Source: Diplonema japonicum (Eukaryota > Euglenozoa > Diplonemea > Diplonemida > Diplonemidae). Taken from it: a stretch of 64,000 bases of DNA. Where the stretch lies: contig OZ025722.1 of the NCBI GenBank assembly GCA_964019335.1, positions 372,001 through 436,000 on the forward strand. The letters are read 5' to 3'. The notes beneath the pieces are model-generated. The model ran no database searches. It had not been told where the DNA came from and worked only from the letters and a program-made list of their open reading frames with translations. Made by a program: the position numbers and the translations under genes. Numbering within the stretch: position 1 is the stretch's first letter; every line of letters starts with the position of its first letter. Below, in pieces: positions 9,183 to 20,137 of this stretch.

Positions 9183-10991
9183 ATGGTAGCGGAGGAAGAG
9201 GCTTCCCACAGGAACGATGAAGTGGAGGTGAAGCTCGCATGCCCTGAGTCGGGGAACCACAAACTCATCTTCCTGCAGCGGTCAGTGTCGCGGGAAGGGC
9301 TCATGTCGGCTGTGCGGGAACAGTTCGGGGATGTTGATGTGGCCTTCAAAGACGAAGATGGTGACCACATAGTGGTGGACACGACACGCGTGTTGAAGGT
9401 TTTCCTTTCTTCAGTCCCTGAGGGCAGGAAGGGCAAGCTCTTTGTCTCTGAGGCTGTTGCTGTGGGGGGGAAGGGGAAGAGCGGGGAAGAGCTGCAGAGA
9501 ACGAGGAAGGGCAAAGACGGGAAGGAAGGGCTGCAAGAATCAAACGAAGGGGTTTCCATTGAAAACATGAGACCCCAAGGTGCTGATGCTGCTGCAGTGG
9601 TGCCTGAGAAGGAGGTGCTGTACGTGATGCAACTTGAGAACAAGGTGCAGTTGCTGGAAGAAGACAAGGCACTGTTGAGGGGACAGGTGCGCGAGTTGCT
9701 CAGCAACGTGGAAGCGATGCGCGTTGCGAACGACGACCTCCGTGACCGCTGTGACCGCTTGCAGGAACCTGACAGGCTCCTCTCCTGTTCGCAGGACTCC
9801 ACACCAATTCCAACCCTTTTTAAAGAGATAGGAACGCAGACAGAGAAGGCTATAAAGGCAGAATGTGAAAAGTGTACAATGTCAGCCAAACAACAACCCC
9901 TTGCCGATCCCCCTGTGACCGGAGAGAAAGAAAAAGAAGAAGAGAGAAAAGAAAAAAAAGAAAAAGAACGAAAAGAAGAAGAATGTAAAGAAAAAGAGAG
10001 AAAGAAGAAAGAAAGAAAAGAAAAAGCAAGAAGGGAAGAAGACCCACTTCACACGTATAAAAACTACGAAGATTTGCCCAAAGCGGAACTTCTGAAGACT
10101 TTCGAGGAGGACACAGGTCTAGCAAAAGCTCATTATGGTTGTACCTTGAGTCCTCAGGGGGATACACTTTGCACTGTCAACGACCGTGGCACTATATCTC
10201 TGTTTGACATCGAGACAACGAAGATGCTGTACACCATGAGGCGGACGGAAGGTTTCAAAAAGAAAGTACCTTTTCTTTCCAGTGACATTTCCGCAAATGG
10301 TAACCTCATGGCCGCGGCTGGTGAAGACGGAAAAGTGAGAATATGGCATGGTTCCAGAAAAATATGGCGACAAAATGTTATAACAACCCACACTGACAAG
10401 GTGTACTGCTGCAGGTTCAACCCAACTGGCCTCAAGCTGGCGACAGCATCGGTTGATAAGACAGCACGTATTCTGGATGTTCAAACAGAGAAAGTGGAAT
10501 ACGACTTGAAGGAACACACTTTAGCAGTGTTCACATGTGCCTTCAACAGTGAAGGGAACATATTGGCAACAGGCGCTGACGACAACACTGTGAGGCTCTG
10601 GGACTGCAGGGATGGGAAGATGACAGCATGCCTCCCAGAGTCCTCCACAGTGTGGGGAGTGGGGTTCTCGCAAGACGGGACACAGCTCATCACAGGGTCT
10701 ATGGGGAAAGAAGTCGTGATAAGGGACCTCAGGAAGCAGGAGATTTTGAAGTCCATAAAAACAAAAGGTTCAGTTCACAGCGTGCACTTCATCAGGAACG
10801 ACAAGCAGTTCGTTTCCTGTGGTCGGGACAGTGCCATCTCTGTGTGGAGCAGCAGCGACTTCTCCCTTCAGTCCTACACGATGAATAATGGTTACGCCAT
10901 CTATTGCTCTTCCTACCATGAAGGCAAGGACATGTTCCTCACCTGCCACCGTGGGTCGGGCACGCAACTGTGGAGACTTCCTTCACCTTAG
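9183..10991 (+). CDS. PB1 / coiled-coil / WD40 protein, tandem copy 2
   Basis: 602 residues with the same block order as copy 1. The N-terminal 130 residues are nearly identical to the other copies. The Glu/Lys block ends ARREEDPLHTYKNYEDLPK, a version shared with copy 5 rather than copy 1. The C-terminus (MNNGYAIYCSSYHEGKDMF) is shared with copy 1. This patchwork points to gene conversion or unequal crossing-over within the array. The frame is intact and the gene has the same acceptor with a 7-nt leader as its neighbours, so it is probably expressed. Confidence 0.85.
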   Translation: MVAEEEASHRNDEVEVKLACPESGNHKLIFLQRSVSREGLMSAVREQFGDVDVAFKDEDGDHIVVDTTRVLKVFLSSVPEGRKGKLFVSEAVAVGGKGKSGEELQRTRKGKDGKEGLQESNEGVSIENMRPQGADAAAVVPEKEVLYVMQLENKVQLLEEDKALLRGQVRELLSNVEAMRVANDDLRDRCDRLQEPDRLLSCSQDSTPIPTLFKEIGTQTEKAIKAECEKCTMSAKQQPLADPPVTGEKEKEEERKEKKEKERKEEECKEKERKKKERKEKARREEDPLHTYKNYEDLPKAELLKTFEEDTGLAKAHYGCTLSPQGDTLCTVNDRGTISLFDIETTKMLYTMRRTEGFKKKVPFLSSDISANGNLMAAAGEDGKVRIWHGSRKIWRQNVITTHTDKVYCCRFNPTGLKLATASVDKTARILDVQTEKVEYDLKEHTLAVFTCAFNSEGNILATGADDNTVRLWDCRDGKMTACLPESSTVWGVGFSQDGTQLITGSMGKEVVIRDLRKQEILKSIKTKGSVHSVHFIRNDKQFVSCGRDSAISVWSSSDFSLQSYTMNNGYAIYCSSYHEGKDMFLTCHRGSGTQLWRLPSP

Positions 10992-11347
10992 ACCTCGGGT
11001 GTCTGATTATAGTCGGACTACTTTCTTACAGTTTTCCCGCTGCGCAAGAGGGTCATTTATTGACATTTCTTTCCAGACGGACTCAGATAGTTTTTAGTAT
11101 CGGCCACCCGATTGTGTCCAAGCTGCCTCCCCCCTCCTGGGGAAACATGATATTATGTTGTGGGTGTGGCACGGTGGCATCTTTCATTGCTCAACTTCGA
11201 TACCACCTCTTGACTTCTCATTTCGAGTTATGTTCTCTTATCTTTCCCTTACATTTATAATGTTTGGAAGCAACACTCGGTTACGTTCACTTTTTCTGCT
11301 TTTTTGCCTCATTCCGCAATTCGTCTCAGCTATTTCACAGGTATTAA
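10992..11347. repeat. Type-A spacer between WD40 copies 2 and 3
   Basis: A near copy of the 8859-9182 spacer (356 bp, with an extra segment near 11010-11045). It ends in the shared acceptor and GTATTAAATG. Confidence 0.75.
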
Positions 11348-13135
11348 ATGGTAGCGGAGGAAGAGGCTTCCCACAGGAACGATGAAGTGGAGGTGAAGCT
11401 CGCATGCCCTGAGTCGGGGAACCACAAACTCATCTTCCTGCAGCGGTCAGTGTCGCGGGAAGGGCTCATGTCGGCTGTGCGGGAACAGTTCGGGGATGTT
11501 GATGTGGCCTTCAAAGACGAAGATGGTGACCACATAGTGGTGGACACGACACGCGTGTTGAAGGTTTTCCTTTCTTCAGTCCCTGAGGGCAGGAAGGGCA
11601 AGCTCTTTGTCTCTGAGGCTGTTGCTGTGGGGGGGAAGGGGAAGAGCGGGGAAGAGCTGCAGAGAACGAGGAAGGGCAAAGACGGGAAGGAAGGGCTGCA
11701 AGAATCAAACGAAGGGGTTTCCATTGAAAACATGAGACCCCAAGGTGCTGATGCTGCTGCAGTGGTGCCTGAGAAGGAGGTGCTGTACGTGATGCAACTT
11801 GAGAACAAGGTGCAGTTGCTGGAAGAAGACAAGGCACTGTTGAGGGGACAGGTGCGCGAATTGCTCATTGCGAACGATAACCTCCGTGACCGCTGTGACC
11901 TCTTGCAGGGGCCTGACAGGCTCCTCTCCTGTTCGCAGGACTCCACACCAATTCCAACCATTTTTAAAGAGATAGGAACGCAGACAGAGAAGGCTATAAA
12001 GACAGAATGTGAAACGTGTACATTGTCAGCCAAACAAGAGCCCCTTGCCGATCCCCCTGTGACAGGAGAGAAAGAAAAAGAAAGAAAAGAAGAAGAACGA
12101 AAAGAAGAAGAATGTAAAGAAAAAGAGAAAGAAAGAAAAGAAAGAGAAAAAAGAGAGGAAGAAAGGGAAGAAGAAAAAGACCTACTTAACACGTATAAAG
12201 ACTGTGAAAATTTGCCCAAAGCAGAATATCTGAAGACTTTCGAGGAGGACACAGGTCTAGCAAAAGCTCATTATGGTTGTACCTTGAGTCCTCAGGGGGA
12301 TACACTTTGCACTGTCAACGACCGTGGCACTATATCTCTGTTTGAAATCGAAACAAAGAAGATGCTGTACACCATGAGGGCGACGGAGGGTTATTTCAAA
12401 AAGAAAACAACAATTTTCTATTCCAGTGACATTTCCGCAAATGGTAAGCTCATGGCCGCGGCTGGTGCGGATGGAAATGTTAGAATATGGCATGGTTCCA
12501 GAAAAATATGGCGACAAAATGTTATAACAACCCACACTGACAAGGTGTACTGCTGCAGGTTCAACCCAACTGGCCTCAAGCTGGCGACAGCATCGATGGA
12601 TAAGACAGCACGTATTCTGGATGTTCAAACAGAGAAGGTGGAATACGACTTGAAGGAACACACTGCAAGTGTGTTCACATGTACCTTCAACAAGGAAGGG
12701 AACATATTGGCAACAGGCGGTGACGACAACACTGTGAGGCTCTGGGACTGCAGGGATGGGAAGATGACAGCATGCCTCCCAGAGTCCTCCACAGTGTGGG
12801 GAGTGGGGTTCTCGCAAGACGGGACACAGCTCATCACAGGGTCTATGGGGAAAGAAGTCGTGATAAGGGACCTCAGGAAGCAGGAGATTTTGAAGTCCAT
12901 AAAAACAAAAGGTTCAGTTCACAGCGTGCACTTCATCAGGAACGACAAGCAGTTCGTTTCCTGTGGTCGGGACAGTGCCATCTCTGTGTGGAGCAGCAGC
13001 GACTTCTCCCTTCAGTCCTACACGGAAACACTTGGTAAATATATCCAAGGCTCTTCCTACCATGAAGGCAAAGACTTGTTCCTCACCTGCCACCGTGAGA
13101 CGAGCACGCAACTGTGGAGACTTCCTTCATCTTAG
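11348..13135 (+). CDS. PB1 / coiled-coil / WD40 protein, tandem copy 3
   Basis: 595 residues. The PB1-like and coiled-coil blocks are as in copy 2, but seven residues (SNVEAMR) are missing from the coiled coil, a clean heptad-length deletion. The Glu/Lys block is the version shared with copy 4 (REKREEEREEEKDLLNTYKD). One propeller blade reads EGYFKKKTTIFYSSDIS, and the C-terminus reads ETLGKYIQGSSYHEGKDLF, both shared with copy 4. Copies 3 and 4 therefore form one subfamily. The frame is intact. Confidence 0.85.
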   Translation: MVAEEEASHRNDEVEVKLACPESGNHKLIFLQRSVSREGLMSAVREQFGDVDVAFKDEDGDHIVVDTTRVLKVFLSSVPEGRKGKLFVSEAVAVGGKGKSGEELQRTRKGKDGKEGLQESNEGVSIENMRPQGADAAAVVPEKEVLYVMQLENKVQLLEEDKALLRGQVRELLIANDNLRDRCDLLQGPDRLLSCSQDSTPIPTIFKEIGTQTEKAIKTECETCTLSAKQEPLADPPVTGEKEKERKEEERKEEECKEKEKERKEREKREEEREEEKDLLNTYKDCENLPKAEYLKTFEEDTGLAKAHYGCTLSPQGDTLCTVNDRGTISLFEIETKKMLYTMRATEGYFKKKTTIFYSSDISANGKLMAAAGADGNVRIWHGSRKIWRQNVITTHTDKVYCCRFNPTGLKLATASMDKTARILDVQTEKVEYDLKEHTASVFTCTFNKEGNILATGGDDNTVRLWDCRDGKMTACLPESSTVWGVGFSQDGTQLITGSMGKEVVIRDLRKQEILKSIKTKGSVHSVHFIRNDKQFVSCGRDSAISVWSSSDFSLQSYTETLGKYIQGSSYHEGKDLFLTCHRETSTQLWRLPSS

Positions 13136-13458
13136 ACCTCGGGTGTCTGATTCTAGTAAAAAGTACATGAGTTAAAAACGTGATATTATGTTTTGGGTGT
13201 GGCACGGTGGCATCTTTTACCGTTCAACAAAACTTTTTTTTTTATGTCGGTGTAGCACCTTTTGACGTCTTATTTTCCTATTGTGTTTCTCTTACCTTCC
13301 CTTACATTTATGATGTTTGGGAAACCAAAGTATCCAGGGTTACCCGAGTTACCCGATCACCATCAGTTTTTTGAAACCCGACCCGAGCAATTTTTGATAT
13401 TCGATCACAGTCTGGTTTTTGATGGGTTTATCTTGATTTGTGACCGGTTTGATCGGTT
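13136..13458. repeat. Type-B 3' spacer after WD40 copy 3
   Basis: About 320 bp, nearly identical to 16395-16717 after copy 4. It contains several scattered ACCCGA-like motifs (13345-13385). It joins directly to the 1.19-kb spacer that starts in the T run at 13457-13465. Confidence 0.7.
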
Positions 13459-14645
13459 TTTTTTTCTAATTTTACCACTAAAGGACCTGGGGTTTTAAGC
13501 CAAGAAAATTCCAAGGGCCGTCTATTTATGATCCCGGGAAAAAGAAATGCGAGAGTTTGACTATTCCCTGTAAAAGGCACGTGACACAGAGGGTAAAAAA
13601 AGTAGTTAACCTCTCCTGAATACTTTCTGCCTACCCACAAGTACCTCTCTAGCTCACCCTTAGTCTCAAATCCCTCCCTGTTGCATTCTTGAAACAGCGC
13701 CTTCTCAGTTCTCCTGATTTTCACCGATTAAAATAACGTTAAATCCCAAAATTCGCCAAAATTAGAGTGGGCTTTTAAGGGGATGTTAAGTAACCCATGT
13801 TCATTCTGGACCCCATCTCGACATCTGCGGAGGTATAGAGGACCTCTTCGTGCCCAGGCCAATTTTGCACTATTTAAATACCCGAACCGATTAAAATACC
13901 CGATTGGTATAACGTGCAGGTTATGTAGTTTATATTTCATGCAGGGCGGCTTACGTAGTTCATACTGGGTCGGGAGAGGAAATATACGACAAAGTACTGA
14001 GCATCACGAGTGACTTTGCTCAACCCTCTCAGGGGCGCTTGGGCGGAGGACAGCCTCCCTCGCTTGATTTATTCTTCACAGATGTTGATTTTCTTCCAAC
14101 ATGGGGTCCCGTCGGACGCCTTGAACTGGCAGCAGGTCGGACTGCGAAGCGACCTAGGTGTTGGCAACACCTCCCAAAGCGTGCTGGGGATGCATGCGCA
14201 CTCTAGCTTACGGGCGAAGATAAATGCCCCCCTCCCCGGTCGTGAGGCCTATGGGTGTGGCACGCCATGTCTGTCGAAAAAAAGGGGGAAGCCCAGCTTT
14301 TCGGGAAAAATAGTCCTTTTCTAAGTCGTTTCGATGTTCCCGGGGGTCGGCTTTGTATCTTGGGGGTCCGGGGGCGAATAGAAGGGTTATAATAAGCATG
14401 GTTGCTCTGTTGCTCTCCTCCCTCCCGTTTTTACGATTGCTTTTGATTTCGCTCCCAATTAAAATCCTCCAGAAAAAGGGAAGCACCAGCTTTTCGGGAA
14501 ATAATCCTTTTCTATGTCATTTCAATGCTCCCGACTGTGGGTGATCGGTTAACCCTGTATACTATGGGAAGTGCTCGGTTATGTTCACTTTTTCTGCTTT
14601 TTTGCCTCATTCCGCAATTCGTCTTAGCTATTTCACAGGTATTAA
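13459..14645. repeat. 1.19-kb spacer, first copy
   Basis: Nearly identical to 20128-21313. I found only a one-base length difference (14307 region) and a few substitutions, so the duplication is recent. No convincing gene: short frames on both strands are conserved only because the DNA is. The last 60 bp match the region upstream of copies 2 and 3 and contain the acceptor. A TTAACCCTGTATAC string at 14548 resembles a transposon end, but no partner end was found. Confidence 0.75.
14284..14533. repeat. Pair of 60-bp direct repeats inside the spacer
   Basis: A segment of about 60 bp containing AGCTTTTCGGGAAA and CCTTTTCTA occurs at about 14284-14345 and again, diverged, at about 14475-14533. 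The same pair recurs in the second spacer copy near 20950-21010 and 21142-21200. Confidence 0.6.
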
Positions 14646-16394
14646 ATGGTAGCGGAGGAAGAGGCTTCCCACAGGAACGATGAAGTGGAGGTGAAGCTCG
14701 CATGCCCTGAGTCGGGGAACCACAAACTCATCTTCCTGCAGCGGTCAGTGTCGCGGGAAGGGCTCATGTCGGCTGTGCGGGAACAGTTCGGGGATGTTGA
14801 TGTGGCCTTCAAAGACGAAGATGGTGACCACATAGTGGTGGACACGACACGCGTGTTGAAGGTTTTCCTTTCTTCAGTCCCTGAGGGCAGGAAGGGCAAG
14901 CTCTTTGTCTCTGAGGCTGTTGCTGTGGGGGGGAAGGGGAAGAGCGGGGAAGAGCTGCAGAGAACGAGGAAGGGCAAAGACGGGAAGGAAGGGCTGCAAG
15001 AATCAAACGAAGGGGTTTCCATTGAAAACACGAGACCCCAAGGTGCTGATGCTGCTGCAGTGGTGCCTGAGAAGGAGGTGCTGTACGTGATGCAACTTGA
15101 GAACAAGGTGCAGTTGCTGGAAGAAGACAAGGCACTGTTGAGGGGACAGGTGCGCGAATTGCTCATTGCGAACGACGACCTCCGTGACCGCTGTGACCGC
15201 TCCACACCAATTCCAACCCTTTTTAAAGAGATAGGAACGCAGACAGAGAAGGCTATAAAGGCAGAATGTGAAAAGTGTACATTGTCAGCCAAACAACAGC
15301 CCCTTGCCGATCCCCCTGTGACAGGAGAGAAAGAAAAAGAAAGAAAAGAAAAAGAACGAAAAGAAGAAGAATGTAAAGAAAAAGAGAAAGAAAGAAAAGA
15401 AAGAGAAAAAAGAGAGAAAAAAAAGAAAGAAGAAAAAGACCTACTTAACACGTATAAAGACTGTGAAAATTTGCCAAAAACAAGATATCTGAAGACTTTC
15501 GAGGAGGACACAGGTCTAGCAAAAGCTCATTATGGTTGTACCTTGAGTCCTCAGGGGGATACACTTTGCACTGTCAACGACCGTGGCACTATATCTCTGT
15601 TTGAAATCGAAACAAAGAAGATGCTGTACACCATGAGGGCGACGGAGGGTTATTTCAAAAAGAAAACAACAATTTTCTATTCCAGTGACATTTCCGCAAA
15701 TGGTAAGCTCATGGCCGCGGCTGGTGCGGATGGAAATGTTAGAATATGGCATGGTTCCAGAAAAACATGGAAACACAGTGTTGTAACAACCCACACTGAC
15801 AAGGTGTACTGCTGCAGGTTCAACCCAACTGGCCTCAAGCTGGCGACAGCATCGGTTGATAAGACAGCACGTATTCTGGATGTTCAAACAGGGAAAGTAG
15901 AATACGACTTGAAGGAACACACTGCAGGATTGTTCACATGTACCTTCAACAAGGAAGGGAACATATTGGCAACAGGCGGTGACGACAACACTGTGAGGCT
16001 CTGGGACTGCAGGGATGGGAAGATGACAGCATGCCTCCCAGAGTCCTCCACAGTGTGGGGAGTGGGGTTCTCGCAAGACGGGACACAGCTCATCACAGGG
16101 TCTATGGGGAAAGAAGTCGTGATAAGGGACCTCAGGAAGCAGGAGATTTTGAAGTCCATAAAAACAAAAGGTTCAGTTCACAGCGTGCACTTCATCAGGA
16201 ACGACAAGCAGTTCGTTTCCTGTGGTCGGGACAGTGCCATCTCTGTGTGGAGCAGCAGCGACTTCTCCCTTCAGTCCTACACGGAAACACTTGGTAAATA
16301 TATCCAAGGCTCTTCCTACCATGAAGGCAAAGACTTGTTCCTCACCTGCCACCGTGAGACGAGCACGCAACTGTGGAGACTTCCTTCATCTTAG
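14646..16394 (+). CDS. PB1 / coiled-coil / WD40 protein, tandem copy 4
   Basis: 582 residues, closest to copy 3. It lacks the same seven coiled-coil residues (SNVEAMR) plus a further 13 (LQGPDRLLSCSQD in copy 1), so it has the shortest linker of the family. Its propeller contains SRKTWKHSVVTTHTDK, shared with copy 5 instead of copy 3, which is another sign of conversion between copies. The C-terminus matches copy 3. The frame is intact and the start is preceded by the conserved acceptor. Confidence 0.85.
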   Translation: MVAEEEASHRNDEVEVKLACPESGNHKLIFLQRSVSREGLMSAVREQFGDVDVAFKDEDGDHIVVDTTRVLKVFLSSVPEGRKGKLFVSEAVAVGGKGKSGEELQRTRKGKDGKEGLQESNEGVSIENTRPQGADAAAVVPEKEVLYVMQLENKVQLLEEDKALLRGQVRELLIANDDLRDRCDRSTPIPTLFKEIGTQTEKAIKAECEKCTLSAKQQPLADPPVTGEKEKERKEKERKEEECKEKEKERKEREKREKKKKEEKDLLNTYKDCENLPKTRYLKTFEEDTGLAKAHYGCTLSPQGDTLCTVNDRGTISLFEIETKKMLYTMRATEGYFKKKTTIFYSSDISANGKLMAAAGADGNVRIWHGSRKTWKHSVVTTHTDKVYCCRFNPTGLKLATASVDKTARILDVQTGKVEYDLKEHTAGLFTCTFNKEGNILATGGDDNTVRLWDCRDGKMTACLPESSTVWGVGFSQDGTQLITGSMGKEVVIRDLRKQEILKSIKTKGSVHSVHFIRNDKQFVSCGRDSAISVWSSSDFSLQSYTETLGKYIQGSSYHEGKDLFLTCHRETSTQLWRLPSS

Positions 16395-16717
16395 ACCTCG
16401 GGTGTCTGATTCTTGTAAAAAGTACATGAGTTAAAAACGTGATATTATGTTTTGGGTGTGGCACGGTGGCATCTTTTACCGTTCAACAAAACTTTTTTTT
16501 TTATGTCGGTGTAGCACCTTTTGACGTCTTATTTTCCTATTATGTTTCTCTTACCTTCCCTTACATTTATGATGTTTGGGAAACCAAAGTATCCAGGGTT
16601 ACCCGAGTTACCCGATCACCATCAGTTTTTTGAAACCCGACCCGAGCAATTTTTGATATTCGATCACAGTCTGGTTTTTGATGGGTTTATCTTGATTTGT
16701 GACCGGTTTGATCGGTT
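16395..16717. repeat. Type-B 3' spacer after WD40 copy 4
   Basis: Nearly identical to the spacer after copy 3 until the T run at 16716-16724, where the retrotransposon interrupts it. Confidence 0.75.
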
Positions 16718-19700
16718 TTTTTTTCTACGGTGTATACCAACGAACACAGATGCCTCTCCATCAAACTGTGTATCCCTACTCTCAAGAGCAAGACACGCAA
16801 GTACTTCATCCCGAAGGAACTGCCGGTGTCGACTGCTAGTGATGACCACGTGATTGAGCTGCTACAGGCGGAGAGATTCATCCAAAAGCTTGAGGACATC
16901 GACGGCGCATACCGTGTGCTGGCCGACGTCTCGGAAAAACACTGCATCACAGGCGTGCCGATGGAGCAACAGAAGACTTTCCGAGGGAGGGGCGAGGAGC
17001 GCAAACCCAAGGAGAAATGCCTGTCGGCCAAGTCTGTAAAGGAAGCCACGGGCGCAGCGGTGGGTAGACAGAAGTCGATTGCCTGTTTGCAAAGGAAGCT
17101 TGCACACATCAGCGCGGAAATCCAGGTGATGATTGACAAGGGACAAGTGTGCAACATGCCAGTAGTTCTGTTGAAGACTTGGGCGAATGCTCTGAGTTTG
17201 CTGGAGAAACTGCCGAACCCTCCAGTATTTGATAGGAACTTGCTGAAGGATGACCTGGAGTCGATTGTCACCAGACTTCAACTGCTAGACGACAACCTCT
17301 CCTCGCTACTACGCGAGATCGCAAAGGACACGAGAGTGGAGCGGGAGAAGAAGTACGAGGCGAGGATCAACACCCAGTTCCAGGAGGAGCGGAGGGGGAT
17401 GACCGCCTTTGTGAAAAACACTTCTACGTCAGCGGCGCAGGCAGTGGAGAGCGGCGGAGTGCTGACCGCAGACCTCGACGAGATGGACAGGATGATGCAC
17501 GCGGAATGGGACGGCGTGCTCCAGATGTACGGTGAAGGGCATGAAGAACCATCGTACGAGGCTTTCAAGGCTAGATACGGGCCATACATCTCGACGCATG
17601 ACATGCTCCAGCCACTGACAGGGGCTGATCTGAGAGCAGTTCTGGCCAAGAAATCGACGAGGACAGCACCGGGAGTTGATGGGTGGAGGATGGCAGAACT
17701 TCGCGCTATGCCAAATGTATTGTTGGATGCGTGGGCGATGCTCTTCAACGCCATTGAGGTGACAGGGAAGTGGCCGAAGGCACTCCTGACAGCGTTGGTT
17801 ACGCTGATCCCGAAGGGAGGCGAGAGGACTCCGCTCAACCACCGCCCCATCACAGTCACGATATATCGCCATGGCAAGAGAAATGGGCGGACGACTCGCA
17901 GCATGGTTTTCGACCACGTCACGGGACAGACAGCATCCTGATGGAGCTCAGCACGCAGCTGGAGACGGCGATGCTGACCAACACCCCTCTTAACGGCATA
18001 GCACTGGACTTCGTCAAGTGCTTCGACAGGGTGCCACAGAAAGTAGCGTTCGGGCTTATCCAAGACCTGGGTTTGCACCAGAGGATACTGACCCCGCTCA
18101 AAGCGATGTACGCAGGCCTCAAAAGACGTTTCCGCTTCCCTACTGGCGTGGGTTCCGAGTTCCACGTGACAAATGGAATTCTCCAAGGGTGTCCAATCTC
18201 CGTCATCCTGGTGAACGCTCTGGTGTCAGTGATGGTGAAGTGCGTGATTGCTGAGGTACCTGGCTCGCGATCGCTGTCGTACGCGGACGACGCGTACCTA
18301 CTTGCGCGTTTGGTCGAGGTACTCAAGAGAGCGACCAACAAAACAATCGAGTTTTGCGAGCGGACAGGCATGCGCCTTAACGAAAGCAAGTCACAAGCAT
18401 TCTCGACGAAGGATGAGATCGGCCCTTGGTTGAAGTGCACAGGCTCATCGTTCAGAGTGACGAAGGGGATCAAGGCGCTTGGCGTGATCCTGAACATGAA
18501 CGGGAAACATAGTTTGGACAAGCTACATTCCGCCGAAGGCCGTTTGTCCCGGCTTGGTGCATTGCCATTAAGCTTCGGGAACAAGGCGTCAATGCTGACG
18601 GGCACTGTGCTACCATCATGTCTATACGGTACGACCTACGCTGCGCCGTCTGACAACCAGCTGAAGAAGCTCTGTACAGCGACAGTGACTTCCCTGTGGG
18701 GACCGCGCTTCAGGATGAGATCCCCGATGGCTGTGCTCAATGTGCTGTTACCTGGACACACAGCATATCCACAAGCGAAGATTGTTTACAACACGGTGAA
18801 CTGCCTGGTGCGAGAAAGCCTCACCTCCCCACAGCTGTGGCAGCGAGTCAATGAGATTGTTACACTGTACCGGGAGCGAGAGGACGACGAGGAGAGGGGG
18901 CCGCTAGGGGTCTTGCTGAAGAGGTGGCTACCCTTCCTGAACAAGGGGTGGTCCTTCATTGAAGGTTTGCGCGCTCTGGTGCCCAGTGCGAGACGCCATG
19001 AAGTAAGACAGGCGATCAGACCGGCTGTTGCAAAGGAATTGATCCACGGCAGGTCGTCTTTTGCTGGAATGGAAGCGGGTGCATGTCCGTCCACGAACGC
19101 CTGGTGGAGGAAGCTCCAGTCACGGAGACCGCTGATATCGTACAGACTGCGGCGGATCATCAGCGGTGCAGTGTTCACGGTACACCCTCGAGTGTGGGGG
19201 AAGCAATTGGATGAACGTGAGGGTGTGGAAAGCTCGTCTCTTGCGTGCGACGTCTGCGACCATCGATGCCAGACGACGACAGAAGTCACGGAGCACGCCC
19301 TATGGGAATGTGCACCAGCGAGAGCTGCCCTGACAAACGAAAGATATGGCGGGATGACACGAAGTGACCTACCTGCAGTGACCGCCCTCCACGGGATCAT
19401 TCCAAGGGGCGCAACGGGGGCTGCGAAGCAACAGGCGGCAGTCGTGCAACGATACCTGTTGGATGTCGTGTCAAGACGAGACGCCAGAGCGGCTGAACGG
19501 AGCACCAGAATCCTCACCACCAACCCGTGGGATGAGATCACAACGGGGAAGCAGCACACTGTGCCCACAGTGGAGCTGTTGAGATCGAACGGAGCGTCGG
19601 GAAAGGTCCTAATGTTCTACATGAAGAGCGTCCTCAGGTGGCTGAAAAGCCTAAGATGGTACGCAGGCAGGAAGTTGACGTCCGTCACGACGATGGAACT

Positions 19701-20137
19701 CGCAGCGATGGAACTCGCAGTAGACTATGAGCAGGCCACCCGGCAGTCCTTGGCTGGACCCCTCGACGACCAGGACTGGCTCACAGAGAAGGCTGGAAGG
19801 ATGCGATACATCTTAGGACGTATTCAGAAATGCACAGCAAAGAGTGGGAAGAATGCTTTCCCCGCCAACGCAAAGACAAGGGTACACACCCTTCGACATC
19901 TTGGGGGCCCGACGACACACGGCTACGACAGGAGACCACTCTTCTCCTCGAGCCAAACCGCCCCCTACCTAGCACGACTCCAAGCAATGTTTCTCGCCCA
20001 GATGCCGTCCATCTCATCGCGACAAACAGCCACCGCAGGCACCAGACAGCAACCGCAGAACGGTGACCGATTAGTGTGAATTTCTCCCTGAACGGTGAGC
20101 ACCCACCCGCACACCGAAATTTATCAATTTTTTTCTA
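16718..20137 (+). mobile_element. Non-LTR retrotransposon insertion with 10-bp target duplication
   Basis: The paralogous spacer at 13459-13468 reads TTTTTTTCTA and continues ATTTTACCAC. Here the same TTTTTTTCTA (16718-16727) is followed by foreign DNA. It reappears at 20128-20137, where ATTTTACCAC resumes. The 3,400-bp insert (16728-20127) codes for a reverse transcriptase and has no long terminal repeats. It ends in an A/T-rich sequence, TTTATCAA. Coding sequence runs from the first bases, so the 5' end is probably truncated. The empty site is visible in the window, so the boundaries are firm. Confidence 0.85.
16730..20079 (+). pseudogene. Reverse transcriptase of a non-LTR element, frameshifted
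   Basis: An upstream frame (16730-17941) runs through the start of the RT domain (TAPGVDGW, then LIPKGG and NHRPITV). A second frame (17770-20079) carries QHGFRPRHGTDS, the motif A Asp in LDFVKCFDRVP, motif B QGCPISV and the active-site YADD (18280-18292). A C-terminal zinc knuckle (CDVC with downstream H and C) lies at 19246-19315. The frames join near 17860-17900. The spacing between RPITV and QHGFRP looks too short for a normal fingers domain, so a small out-of-frame deletion is likely. No apurinic endonuclease or RNase H domain was recognised. The element is probably dead. Confidence 0.8.

Noticed and set aside
13783-14544. Plus-strand frames in the 1.19-kb spacers
   Set aside because: Identical in both spacers because the DNA is a recent copy; no domain, no acceptor, low coding character.
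17278-18186. Long minus-strand frame opposite the retrotransposon
   Set aside because: No domain found; the plus strand is clearly coding for RT.
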